Assembly: GCA_037126765.1 (NCBI GenBank)
Contig: JBBCBC010000002.1
Location: 22,351,853-22,415,852 of the forward strand
Direction of reading: 5' to 3'
Source: Stenogyne calaminthoides
Lineage: Eukaryota; Streptophyta; Magnoliopsida; Lamiales; Lamiaceae
Length of the DNA: 64,000 bases
The position numbers and the translations under genes were made by a program. Below the pieces are notes generated by a model. It had not been told where the DNA came from, ran no database searches, and saw only the letters and a program-made list of their open reading frames with translations. Below, one piece after another: positions 9,998 through 21,963 of the stretch (its first letter is position 1; the number at the start of each line of letters is the position of its first letter).

Positions 9998-11854
9998 CTT
10001 AAAAGAGAAAAATTAAGAAATGAACAAGAGTTCTAACTCACAAATTCTAAATAAATATATGTTTACTTTTTTTTCACCTTCTATATGTTTATTGAGTCAC
10101 TCTCCTGTACACCTCATGCACCAATCCAAATTGGTGCACTATAAACTCTAACCCCTGAACAATGAACTCTAAATCATATATGAATCATTCGGGCCGGGTG
10201 AATCGTGAACCACTTGAGCCGAGTGAACCATGAACCACTCGGACAGGGTTTCGGGTCGGGTCGGATATTAAAAAATATCTAAAACTGAAATTAAAGTTAA
10301 AAGAAAACCAAAATTAAAAAAAGAAAAAATAGTTAAAACTAAAAAAAAATAGAAAAAAAGCTTTTAAAATTAAATTGCACTAATTTTATTTGTGCATGTG
10401 GTGCACAACATAATTTGCCATGATTATTTGCAGGTGTTGGTATGTTTTAACTTATAGTGCGGAAATTATAAATCACTAAGCAGGCCGCCTAATGTTCAAA
10501 GCCGAACTATCATAATTAATCAAATATTAGAAATATTAATTATTAATTCTCACTTTTATCCTCTATGAATTAACTCGCTGTCACTGCACTGACCATTCTT
10601 TACCTTAGAAAATTAATTAATTTATTTTATTATTCACTTATTAGGTTATAACCCGCGTATTTTGTGGGTTAAAAATAAAATTATATTATAAAATAATATT
10701 AATTTTTTTAATAATCAACACACTACACAATTTAAAATATATTACATTTAATAATACATATTTCCTTCATTTTTTTTAAAAATCGTTTTAGTCTATTGAG
10801 GTATTTATATTATAAAATGTCGTTTTGACATTTTATTCCCCCATTATCTCATATATACCCCTAACATGATTATTTAAATTTTTAAATTTTTTAAAAATGT
10901 GATATGTAAATAATTTTCTAGCCAATAATAATATGTGATATGTAAATATTTTTTAAATAATAATAATTTTTATATATAATAATAATAGTTTTTGTACTGA
11001 GTTCACAATAAATTAGGGTTCACACAAGTTTTGTAGAAAAAAAAATATTAGGCTCACGTGGCAGATCACAGTTTTCTTTGAGTTCTAGCTCAACTCAAAT
11101 CTCAATTTGAGTGTCTAGGTTTGGTGATTTACTTAGTCTTCCATACTTCTATTTTTTCGTGTTTCAATATTTAAATTTTCAATTAATCGAGTTAAACTCC
11201 GATTTTAAGAAATTGAAAATCCGTCCACCCGACTCGACCATCTAATTGGCGCCTATATGACAAAAAGGTTTATGTGCACTGGCCATGTTGAAATTAGGCG
11301 TTTGGTGACCGCTTAACATCGAGACGCCAACCAACGGCCGCCTAGCCCGATTTGTACATCGTTATAAGCATGTGTTTGTGTAATAGGGGCGGAAGGAGTA
11401 TTACACTAGAAAAGAGAATAGTATTACCACTTTAGAGGTGAATAAATAAATATATTAGGAAAACCTAAAAGGCATCCAAAATTCTAGTATAGGCATGACT
11501 TAGCTTGTCAGTATTGAAAACCCCCAAAGAAGAGTATATAAAATGTACAATTAAAACAAGAATTCCTCTCACTGCAAAATCTTTTATTTGAATTCAAGCA
11601 TCATATTCATACGAGACAGCTACACCCAATCTGCAATTCAAAGAAAACTACCCAATGTTGGAATTCCGCAAACTTCACTCTTCTAAACGCATGTTGAATC
11701 GCCTTAATCTCCGAAGAGAATACAATTATACCAATATATATTTTTGGAATTGTCTCGATCCGAAAAAGATCGCTAAAAGATGGAAAATTCGAATGGAAGG
11801 TTGAAATGGTCCCGCGCTTTTCCTTGACTTCGCTTTGAAGACAATCGCAGAGAG
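9998..11854. other. Intergenic DNA upstream of the xylanase gene
   Basis: No gene is seen. The part at 10145-10275 (AACCATGAACCACTCGG, GGGCCGGGTGAA, CGGGTCGGGTCGG) is a degraded relative of one arm of the foldback element at 55284-55686. The rest is AT-rich. The last ~300 bp are the proximal promoter region of the xylanase. Confidence 0.5.
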
Positions 11855-11862
11855 TATATAAT
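11855..11862 (+). promoter_or_regulatory. TATA box of the xylanase gene
   Basis: TATATAAT lies about 200 bp before the start codon. A transcription start about 25-35 bp downstream would give a 5' UTR that contains a good GT-AG intron (11924-12048). The TATA call is by position and consensus only. Confidence 0.5.
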
Positions 11863-11923
11863 GATCCGATTATTGAATTGTTGCTTCACGCATTCAGTTT
11901 CAAGGGAAAGCTCAGATTCACCG

Positions 11924-12048
11924 GTATTGCACTGTTATTTTTATTGATAACCTGATTTATTTTTAGTTTCGCACTTTTTTGTGGTAATTGTGACAATCTA
12001 TTTAGGTTTTGTTTGATTTAATGTTGATCCCTCCGTTTTGGGGTTTAG
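11924..12048 (+). other. Probable 5' UTR intron of the xylanase gene
   Basis: GTATTGCACTG at the left and GGGGTTTAG at the right frame a T-rich 125 bp segment that ends 15 bp before the start codon. Leader introns are common in plant genes. This one is inferred from splice consensus alone. Confidence 0.4.
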
Positions 12049-12063
12049 GGATTAAGAGGCATT

Positions 12064-15000
12064 ATGGAGAAGCCATCCACTAACGATTCAAATGGGAAAT
12101 TTCAGTCTGAGGTAACACTTGCTTTATTTTCAGGGCATTGTTGAATTCTCATTTTGTGTTTGTTTTGTAGCTGATAGGAAAACCATACGCACATATTGTT
12201 AATGGAGAGTTGGTATCTATAATACCATTACAAAAGGTTAAAAAGATGAGTGTACAAAATAACAATAGATATGCAAAATATGAGAAGCAAAGGTATGAGA
12301 TATATTTCCCTAACGTAGCTTTGTTTCTCGAACGTGCGGTTTGTAACTAATTTATGACTCCAGAAACTAGTTCCACAACCACAACCTTATAATGCGTGTT
12401 TAATTTTCTTTCTGTTGGTATCTGAGTTCATCTTCTCTTATTTTGTAAATTTTCCATGCTCCGTGGAAGTTTTATGATTGATGCTCGTGTTTCTGATCAA
12501 CTATGATTGCCTATATAGATTGAGGGTACATTGTTCTTGTTGATCATAATGAAGTATGTTTAGCTTAAAGTTTACTTGATTTCTGAAGATTAATGAACAT
12601 GAGCTTCCTCTTTGCCAGCTTAAAATGATACCATGTGTAAGCACTTTTTCCCCCTGTATCTTTGGCATAAAGTATTCATTTTTTACCATTTAGAAAGTTG
12701 TCTTTGGACACTGTAGTCTATGTGGAAATAATATTTTCCATATCGTCAAGTTTATATCAGTTTTATCAATCATCTTTTGATATTTCTAGCAGAAGTCAAA
12801 TAAAGAATTGAAGGATACAATCAAAAGGCCTGCAACTAATATCATCCTTAACCATGATTTTTCCGGTGGACTTCATTTGTGGCATCCCAATTGCTGTGAT
12901 GGTTTTGTGGCTTCGTCAGTCTCTGGTTATCCTCCAGGGGTATCAGCTACATTTAGTGGCTGTTTTGCTGTTATTACAAACCGCAAAGAATGCTGGCAAG
13001 GCCTCGAACAAGATATCACTGACAGAGTTTCTGTAGGCCTCACATATACAGTTTGTGCTTGGGTTGGAATATCGGGGGAGCTAGTCAAGACATTGCTGAT
13101 GTTCAAGCTACTCTGAAGCTTGAACACCAAGACTTGTCAGTTAGCTATTCATGTATTGGAAGGTAATTTCTTTGAGTAACACTTGGGTGCACCAGTTGCA
13201 CTGTGCAACTGGTGGAAGAAAACAACTAGTCTATTCAACAACTAATACTAACCAACTAATACCTTTTAGTAAATCAACTAATACCATGAAAACACACTTG
13301 AGGTGCAGATGCAATTGGTGCACAACTAATATTGTTCAATGAAATTAACCTGCTTAACAACTAATACACCCCAACTAATACCTTTTAGTATAATAAAAAT
13401 ACCATTGAAAACACACTTCAGTTGCACGATGCAACTGGTGCATAGATGTATTTGCCAACTTCTCTCTGTTTGATTCTCTTACTTGAGGGAGCAATTCTTG
13501 ATTTCATTAGCTGTGTGCAGAACATGTGCTTCCAACGAGCGCTGGGAGAAGATAGAAGGTACTTTTTGTCTTTCAACTATGCCTACCCGAGTTATATTTT
13601 ATGTGGAAGGGCCTTCCCCTGGCATTGACCTACTCATAAGATCTGTAGTAGTTTCCAGTGACAACTCCAGCGACTTTGATGTAAGTGTAAGCCCGTTCGT
13701 ATTTTTGGATGTTGCTTAAAAGTAATTGTTTCATGTTAGAACTAGTTTGTGTTTTCTTTTTAAATATGAACACTTTTAAAAGAAAAACTGATGCTTGTGA
13801 AAAATTCGAGTATTTTAACTTGTTTACTTTGTTGTATACAAATATTAATGATACACTATTTGATCACGTTTTTATTTTTCTTATATATTTCCCATACACC
13901 CACTTGGAAAACATAGTGCTAAAAGTTTGTGTTAAAATAGATTTTTGTCACTATTTCACATTTTACATTTTGATCTTGCCCGGAGTTGTGTATATAACAA
14001 ACCAGATAGATACATTAGACTAAACAAAAGATTAGATACATTAATCTCAAAGTCTAAAAATGTTAGTTCTCCCAAAAAAAGAAAAAGAAAAAAGGACAAC
14101 ACGCGTACAACAAGAAACCTGAAACATAAAACATCAATTAAAAACAAACTCGAGTTACAAACATGTTCAGTTAAAAAGTGACGAAAATGGATTTTCTACA
14201 TACTTTTATAAAACACATGTGAGAGAGTTTTGTGTATATTTTATAAAACACAGGGGGATTTTATGCATATTTTATGAAACACGGGGGGTTTTGTGCATAT
14301 GTTATAGAACATAGAGGGAATTTATGTTTTTTTGTATAGATTTGAGTCAATACCCAGTCTCGCCAAGGGAGTGACACACACTCTCCATTTAAAAATGACG
14401 AAATGGGGAATGCAAGGGGGGTTTTATGCATTTATTGAAACACAAGGGTATTTTGTGCATTTTATATGAAACACAAGGGTGATTTTTGCCTTTTACCCCC
14501 AGAAATAGATTTGAGTCCAAAACCCTCACTAATTTTTTGAGTCATTTACCTTATAATAACAATATAATAAAAGGTTTGTGTAAGCCAATCAGGAAAATAT
14601 CTATCATGCTATGAAACAAAGATGAATGTAAAGAAGACGTTGTTTCTTCTACTGGAATCACAATGCATACATCTTCCCTTTCATTTCTGATATTGTTTGC
14701 AATGTGATAGACCCAAAGCACAGGCTGTGTATATGATGACAACGACAACGAAAACATCATACAAAACCCAAACTTTGAAGATGGCCTTACTAATTGGTCT
14801 GGGAGAGGCTGCAAGATTGTATTGAACGATTCTTTGGCAGATGGAAAAATCCTTCCACAGTCGGGAAAGTATTTTGCTACAACGGCAAATCGCACACAGA
14901 ACTGGAATGGAATTCAGCAGGAGATTACGGGGAGAGTGCAAATGAAGCTTGCCTATGAGCTTGTTGCTACTGTTCGAATATTTGGTAATAACATCAGTAA

Positions 15001-17971
15001 TGCAGATGTTAGGGCAACACTGTGGGTACAAGCAGCAGATCTGCGTGAACAATACATAGGGATTGCCAGGTATTACATCTATGTTTTGAAGAAACCTTTT
15101 TGTTATACAGTTATTTGTCATAATAACTGATGATCATCATTTCTTTGGTGCTTTATTGGAGTATTCAATATCTCTTTTAACAAGTACGTTGGGTACAATA
15201 GTGTGCAGGCCACAGACAAAGATTGGATGCAGTTGCATGGAAAATTTATATTATACGGTTCCCCATCAAGGATTGTAATCTATTTAGAAGGTCCACCTCC
15301 AGGCACTGATATCCTTCTTAATAACCTAGATGTGAAGCATGCTGCTAAAGCACCACCTGCATCTCCACCGCTCATTGAGGTACTCAAATACTGAATATTT
15401 TTAAAATTACCTAAAATATACTCCATCTGTCACAAAAAAAGGGTCCACATCTTCAAAGTACAACCTTTTTAATTTGTCAACTGAATTAAGGTACAACCTA
15501 TTATTAAGCCATCAGTTCTCACTTATGTCCCTTCATTTTGTATTAGTTGTTTTACTAAAAGATATTAGTTGGTCAGTATTACTTGTTTTTACTGAACAAC
15601 ATTAGTTGTTTTCACTGAACAATATTAGTTGTGCATCAGTTGCACAGTGCAACTGCTGCACCCAAGTGTTACTCTTTTTGTTGGTTTAACTTATGGAATC
15701 AGGTATATAATCTTAAGCTTATTTGCAACGAGAACATTTTTCAAACATGAGAAGTTTTAGAAACACAACTCTTTTTCTGGGATTGATGGAGTATTTCGTA
15801 CAGTAGTTGTTGCTAACCGAATCCAAAACTTGGAAAAAATTATTAAACATTTATATCTTTGTCCCGCTTAACCAGAATGCTGCATTTGGAGTTAATATCA
15901 TTGCTAATAGTCACCTCAGTGATGGATCCAACAGTTGGTTCCCCCTTGGAAATTGCAGTCTTACTGTGAAAAATGGTTCGCCACATATTCTTCCTCCCAT
16001 GGCTGAAGATTCCCTCGGTCCTCATGAGCCACTGAGTGGTCGTTACATTCTTGTGGCCAACCGTGGTCAAACGTGGATGGGGCCAGCTCAGATGATTTCA
16101 GACAAAGTGAAACTTTATCTGACATATCAAGTGTCTGCATGGGTTCGAATTGGAAGTAGGGCAACTAGACCTCAGGTTGTAAATGTGGCTCTCAGTGTAG
16201 ATGGTCAATGGGTAAATGGGGGACAAGTTGAGATTAGTGATGACAAATGGCATGAACTTTGTGGATCTTTCAGAATTGAGAAGCAATCAGCAAAGATAAT
16301 GGTTTACATACAGGGTCCTGATGCTGGGGTTGATTTGATGGTTGCAGGGCTTCAAATCTTTCCAGTGAACAGATGTGCAAGATTTAAACACTTGAAAAAT
16401 CGAACTGAAAAGGTAACTTTTGAATTTCTGGCTTTTGGTATTTTTAAAAGTTTTACAGCCTTTTTTGAATGACTTTACAGCAGAATTCTTATATGGATAA
16501 GTTTTATATAAAGTATAAACCAGTTTTACCGTGCAACTTGTCTGCATTTTGTGTGTATTTTTAAACAGTATTGGTTGTTTAATTAAAAGGTATTAGTTTG
16601 ATTGTAGTTGTTTCATTTAAAGTATTAGTTGTTTTATTGTAAAGTCACTGTTGCGAATCAGTCGCACGCTAAAACTGTTTTACATAAGACCAACGCGTCT
16701 CTCTTCTCTCCTTCAATCATAATGACGATATTGATATTTTGTTTTCTCAAACAGATGATAATAAAACTCCTAATATTCTCAATAAAGAGATTCTATATCA
16801 AGTCTTGGGTAGTATCCATTATGTAATTATGTAAAAATGTTGAATTATGCAGATACGCAAACGGGACGTTATTTTAAAGTTCACCGCATCAAATTCAGAC
16901 ACACTCTTTGGAACCTACGTGAAAATCAGACAAACTCAGAATAGCTTTCCCTTCGGTTCATGTGTAAACAGGAGAAACATAGACAACGAAGATTTTGTCG
17001 ATTTCTTCACCAAAAACTTCAATTGGGCTGTCTTTGGAAACGAGCTAAAGTGGTATTGGACGGAGCCCCAACAAGGAAACTTCAACTACAAAGATGCCGA
17101 CGAAATGTTAAATTTGTGTAAAAGCCACAACATTCAGCTCCGTGGGCACTGCATCTTCTGGGAGGTTGAGTCAACAGTCCAGTCATGGATACGCGCTTTG
17201 ACCAAAACCGATCTGATGACAGCTGTCCAAAACCGTTTAACGGGTCTACTGACCCGTTACAACGGGAAATTCAAGCACTACGATGTAAACAATGAGATGC
17301 TGCACGGATCTTTCTATCAGGACCGCTTGGGAAAGGACATAAGGGCCAACATGTTCAAGATTGCGAACCAACTGGACCCCACCGCCACCCTCTTTGTGAA
17401 CGACTACCACGTTGAGGATGGGTGTGACTCTCGATCATCACCCGAGAAGTACATCCAACATATTCTTGATCTCCAGGAGCAGGGAGCTCCTGTTGGGGGT
17501 ATAGGTATTCAGGGGCATATAGATAGTCCAGTGGGGCCTATTGTTTGTTCTGCTCTTGATAAGCTGGGAATTCTGGGCCTTCCGATCTGGTTCACCGAGC
17601 TTGACGTGTCGTCTGATAATGAATATGTCAGAGCTGACGATCTGGAAGTGATGCTCAGAGAAGCTTTTGCCCACCCTGCTGTCGAGGGAGTGATGCTGTG
17701 GGGATTTTGGGAGCTGTTTATGAGCAGAGATAATGCGTATTTAGTTAATGTGGAAGGAGAAGTTAACGAAGCTGGTAAACGGTATCTTGCTCTTAAGCAC
17801 GAGTGGTTGTCTCGTGCTCATGGCCATCTTGATGATCAAGATCAGTACGAGTTCAGAGGGTTTCATGGTTCATATGAGGTTGAAATTGACGGGTTTTCTC
17901 AGAAGAAAGTGACCAAGACGTTTATGGTCGATCCAGGTGAGGATCCACTTGTAATATCCATAAATCTGTAG
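12064..17971 (+). CDS. XYN1: Endo-1,4-beta-xylanase, CBM22 x3 plus GH10 (XYN1-like), with one frameshift
   Basis: The enzyme cleaves internal beta-1,4 links of cell-wall xylan. Coding exons are 12064-12111, 12793-13162, 13521-13680, 14711-15069, 15202-15379, 15876-16412 and 16853-17971, all GT-AG with matching phases, for about 923 residues. CBM22 modules cover roughly residues 31-190, 205-370 and 373-551. The GH10 catalytic domain is residues 552-923, encoded by the last exon alone. Catalytic glutamates are visible: acid/base in DVNNEML (codon 17294-17296) and nucleophile in WFTELDV (17597-17599). Three CBM22 modules and no obvious signal peptide match the plant XYN1/RXF12 type, though paralogue assignment is tentative. 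The one defect is in exon 2: after AWVGIS the frame slips by one base in a run of five G (about 13073-13078), and homology resumes in another frame. That is either a sequencing error or a null allele; everything else is intact. Confidence 0.9.
13174..13442. mobile_element. MITE-like element in xylanase intron 2
   Basis: It starts GAGTAACACTTGGGTGCACC and carries the palindrome CAGTTGCACTGTGCAACTG, and ends near TTGCACGATGCAACTGGTG. The interior repeats CAACTAATACC several times. The inverted form of the left end closes a related element in intron 5 (15660-15674), so this is a dispersed family. Confidence 0.6.
14190..14490. repeat. Degenerate tandem repeats in xylanase intron 3
   Basis: Five to six copies of a ~40 bp unit built on TTTATAAAACACAGGGGG and TTTTGTGCATATTTTAT, with drift between copies. 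The intron (13681-14710) is otherwise AT-rich and non-coding. Confidence 0.65.
15418..15674. mobile_element. MITE remnants in xylanase intron 5
   Basis: Two pieces are seen. At 15418 ATACTCCATCTGTCAC resembles a Stowaway-type end. From about 15540 to 15674 a member of the intron 2 family lies in inverse orientation, ending CTGCACCCAAGTGTTACTC. A weaker relative with GTATTAGTTGTTTTATT lies at 16560-16680 in intron 6. Confidence 0.5.
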
Positions 17972-18034
17972 CTGTTTGATTGCGCAATTTGAAAAAAAAA
18001 ATGTCTTATATAACTATTGTTTCAATTATACGAG

Positions 18035-18048
18035 AATAAATCAATAAA
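18035..18048 (+). terminator. Polyadenylation signals of the xylanase gene
   Basis: Two AATAAA hexamers (18035-18040 and 18043-18048) lie 64-77 bp after the stop codon, a normal position for a plant 3' UTR. Confidence 0.55.
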
Positions 18049-18109
18049 TCAACTATTTTCTTGTGTTATTGAATCACAAGTTGGCATGTTCTTTGCTCAA
18101 CATTCATAA

Positions 18110-18263
18110 GGTTGTGTTTGTATTGAAGAAATACTTGAAGATGGGATTCTAAATCTATATAGCATGTCTTTAGGTGAATTGAGTTTGAAATTCATTACCC
18201 TCGTGTTAAACTATTGTTTGAGTGAATTTAAATACTGTGAATTTCTTCATTCCAAACACAACC
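18110..18263. mobile_element. Short MITE with 23 bp terminal inverted repeats
   Basis: The left end GGTTGTGTTTGTATTGAAGA and the inverted right end GGTTGTGTTTGGAATGAAGA match over 23 bp with two differences. At 154 bp it has no coding capacity. Its ends resemble, but are not the same as, those of the element at 7200-7553. Confidence 0.75.
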
Positions 18264-18674
18264 AACGTAATTTCCTAGTAAGTGACACTTTTATACTCGG
18301 AAGATGAGTTATCCAATATGTAAATTTACAAAGTACTGGAAGATTGGACGCGGAGTGATAAATTTAGGTCCCTATGTTTCGTAAAGTTTGTCTTTTTTTT
18401 TACATTTTGCGTAGATTTAAACATAATCTTTTACAACTCTACCCTTCTTAATTGGGCAGTTATGAGATTACTTTTCTTAATTAATTCTTGGGAAGAGGAA
18501 TGAGTCCAAAACTAAGAAGAGATTTAGGGAGTATAAAATTAAGGAGATGTTAATGAAATGATATATGGATAAAATAGGGAGAAATGTGCAAGAAACTTGT
18601 AAACTGACAAATATTTTAAAACAAAAAATAAGTTCAAAAGCGATAAACTTTATGAAATGAAGGGAGTAATCCTA
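18264..18674. other. Intergenic DNA downstream of the xylanase gene
   Basis: AT-rich. I see no gene, RNA gene or repeat array here. Confidence 0.5.
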
Positions 18675-18960
18675 TACTCCATTCGTCCAGAATTTAATGA
18701 CACATTTGCCAAGAAGGTCCGTCCCGAATTTGTTGACACAATTTTTAAAAAGAAAATAAAGCAACTACATTGCTTTAACCTTACCCCATAATTACACACA
18801 ATGTCATTACTTTTCTCATAATAAAGTCAACTTTATTCCCTTTTATTTAATTACTTTACCATTTACCCATCCACTAAAAGCAACTTATACTAATAAATAA
18901 CTCTCTCGTTAAACTCCGCGCGTACAATAAATGCATCATTAAATCCGGGACGAACTACTA
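18675..18960. mobile_element. Stowaway-like MITE (Tc1/mariner type)
   Basis: The left end TACTCCATTCGTCCAGAATT and the inverted right end TAGTAGTTCGTCCCGGATTT agree over about 25 bp with mismatches and match the general Stowaway end CTCCCTCCGTCCC. The element is flanked by TA on both sides, the target dinucleotide of this superfamily. No coding capacity. Confidence 0.7.
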
Positions 18961-19401
18961 ACTGGGAATCAAATCCCACATTTCTAAATTACTCTATTTT
19001 TAAATACTCAATTTCTGTGTGATTGATTATTTATGATATCTTATATTATTGTGTGAGCGACTGATAACTACATCAAAGTGTGTCAAAATTAACTAATTTG
19101 CCCTTAAATTGGATCATTTATCTTCAAGAGAGATAAAAAAATGCATGTGTATCTTTTTGCACATAAAGTAGTTGTCAAATCACATCATTTCTTATTAAAG
19201 TAACTATCACATCAAATTGAAATTTATTAAATACCTTCTTATTCTCAATGTTTTTCCTATGATGAAAAACTTCAGATGCAATATCGCATCTTTAGTGTTA
19301 TGTCAAGAATCAATTTTTTTTTTTTTTCTGGTCATAAGAAGCGGGTTAAGACAGATTGACTTTCTTCATCTTCGCGGCGCTCATCACGAAATCTGTCAAA
19401 T
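18961..19401. other. AT-rich intergenic DNA
   Basis: Nothing recognisable apart from AT-rich sequence and a poly-T run at about 19315-19327. Confidence 0.5.
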
Positions 19402-19519
19402 TTCTTCTTCTTCTTCTTCTTCTTCTTCTTCTTCTTCTTCTTCTTCTTCTTCTTCTTCTTCTTCTTCTTCTTCTTCTTCTTCTTCTTCTTCTTCTTCTTC
19501 TTCTTCTTCTTCTTCTTCT
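19402..19519. repeat. (TTC)39 microsatellite
   Basis: About 118 bp of uninterrupted TTC. Poly-Ser, poly-Leu, poly-Lys or poly-Arg translations of it are artefacts. Confidence 0.95.
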
Positions 19520-19769
19520 CTTCAAATTGTTGGTGGATCTCACGGGTTCTTCTTCCTCGTTCGTGCCCTAATTTCTTGTCCAATTTAATTTTTTCAATTC
19601 GCTCCGATTATTGGATGAAATTGGGTTGTTCAATTTGAATTTTGGAATGAATTCTACGAGAAGAAGAGAGAATATATGTGTGGTGTTTGGATTACACCTC
19701 AATACAAAGTGTGTGCTGAAATTCAGATCCTTCTGCACTTTTTTTACGTTGTTCTGAATATCTGTAATT

Positions 19770-20440
19770 TTAGACTCATGATTTTTTTTCGCGTTTGTAC
19801 TGGTTTTGTTCATGTAGTAACACTCTTTTGCTCATATGGTAACACTCTTTTGTTCATGTAGTAACACATCAAGTTGTTATGTAAATCTATAATTTTGGAC
19901 TGAGAATTTCTTTTCCGTTTGTTCTGGTTTTGTTTATGCGTTTGTACTGATTTTGTTCATGTACTAACACTCTTTTACTGATGATATTTTTCGCGTTTGT
20001 ATTGGTTTTTGTTCATGTAGTAACACTCTTTTGCTCATAGGGTAACACTCTTTTGTTCATGTAGTAACACATCAAGTTGTTATGTAAATCTGTAATTTTG
20101 GACTGAGAATTTCTTTTCCGTTTGTTATGGTTTTGTTTATGCGTTTGTACTGATTTTTGTTCATGTACTAACACTCTTTTACTGATGATATTTTTCGCGT
20201 TTGTATTTGTTTTTGTTCATGTAGTAACACTCTTTTGCTCATAGGGTAACACTCTTTTGTTCATGTAGTAACACATCAAGTTGTTATGTAAATCTGTAAT
20301 TTTGGACTGAGAATTTCTTTTCCGTTTGTTCTGGTTTTGTTTATGCGTTTGTCTTGATTTTTTGTTCATGTAGTAACACTTTTTTGCTCATAGGGTAACA
20401 CTCTTTTTGTTCATGTAGTAACACATCAAGTTGTTATGTA
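19770..20440. repeat. ~202 bp tandem repeat, a little over three copies
   Basis: The phrase TTGTTCATGTAGTAACAC preceded by GCGTTTGT recurs at about 19790, 19991, 20194 and 20345. Units share TTTTGGACTGAGAATTTC and TTTGCTCATAGGGTAACAC. Copies are close to identical except the last, which is shortened. No open frame runs through it. Confidence 0.85.
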
Positions 20441-20824
20441 AACTCGAACCCACCGCCTCAACTCGACCAAGACCTTGACCGACCGACCCGCATACGACCC
20501 GCGAATTTTGGTCAATATTTACCTTATTTATGTTGTATTGCACATAACACTAGTGTGCAATATTTCACAAGAATGTTTCTCTTTTCCTATCATCTTTCAT
20601 TTATATTTTCAAATTCAAATTTACAAATTTTTTATATGTGTGCTGAAAATTAGTTTAAATATTATTAATATAATTAATAATTAATATCTATTAAATATGA
20701 TAATAACAATGAATTATTTTTTAAGATAATTTTCTTTAGCTTTATAATTATGATAATAATAATATAAAAGATAATTTAAATATGACAATAATAATATAAT
20801 TATGTTTCACTTTTACAAATCTTT
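20441..20824. other. Intergenic DNA
   Basis: A short C/G-rich patch with CGACC repeats (20460-20505) is followed by AT-rich sequence. No gene is seen. Confidence 0.5.
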
Positions 20825-21040
20825 TCAAAAATGCACACCCCGAACAAAAGATGCATCGTGCACAAAAAAATATACCGGTGAATAAATGCATTGTGCACTA
20901 CAAAAAAAACATTGTTGAATATAAAATGCATACGTGCCCAAAAAGACATTGTTCAATAAAAATACATATGCGCCCAAGAAATGCATTTGTTCACAAAAAG
21001 TGCATTGTTCAAGATAGAATGCATATGTGCTCAAACAAAA
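20825..21040. repeat. Degenerate ~25 bp tandem repeats (ATGCAT...GTGC core)
   Basis: About nine diverged copies of a unit with AAATGCATTGTGCAC and similar. Frames through both strands look periodic and are repeat artefacts. Confidence 0.6.
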
Positions 21041-21918
21041 CTACTGCTTTGTTTTCTGTTAAAGCAATAATACAATGGAAATATACATAATTCACATTTT
21101 TATCTAATAAATAAATTTTCACAATTTATATCTTCCCCTTTGTCTTCATCTGTAAATAAATTGGCACAAAAGATATTCTTTAATTGTGTCCAAAAACCAA
21201 CTTAATATCTTTCTTTATCTTCATCTTTTCACAAACCTATACAAAACAACAAATTTATTATGATGCAAACATATATCAGGAAAATGGGGTGTAAATAAGT
21301 ACTAAGTAAAAGAAGAAACTTAGAAAATTTATATATACATGATAGAATTTGTTTCTTTCATGCTTTATCCTTAGCTTTAATTACATCATTTATCATTAGA
21401 TTTTCAATAAGGAAAGAAAGATAGTTAAAAACTAAAAGTCGAAGGGCTTAACAAAACAAATAGGACTACAAAATCATCAATCACGGAGGAATACCAAATG
21501 TCTTCACATTTCTAAATCTATAAAAAAGGTGGTGGATCGAGTTGCTCAGAAAACATGGATTTTTTGTCCTTTACTGATTCAGATGCATTTGATTGAGACA
21601 AGGGCATTTTGTACTTTACCACCACCCTCCACCACGTCGCTGCCATCATCCTATTCCCATTCCCATTCTCGTTCATCCTCACCCACCACCACATAAGTGA
21701 AAGCCATGAAAGAGTCTGAAACCCTAGATCGACACAACAATTTGGAGCGGCAGAAAAACTCCATTAAGAGGTCGAGAACCTAGATCGAACGGAGTATGCA
21801 GCGTACCTTGACTTCTTAGGCGACGGAGTTGCACACAAAGGCGGTAGATAAAAGTGAAACCCCACAGACAATTTCGCCGCCTTGGTCATCTATCTACTCC
21901 GTCGCCTTCTTCCTCCAT

Positions 21919-21963
<45 letters not shown>

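Noticed and set aside
13446..14181. Small proteins in introns 2-3 of the xylanase
   Set aside because: They run across splice sites or lie in AT-rich intron DNA. The exon frame at 13521-13680 explains the only coding signal.
19217..19588. Poly-Ser, poly-Leu, poly-Lys and poly-Arg proteins
   Set aside because: All come from the (TTC)39 microsatellite in different frames and strands.
20825..21090. CRISPR-like regularly spaced repeats
   Set aside because: The units are degenerate, of uneven spacing and in plant nuclear DNA. This is a decayed tandem repeat.
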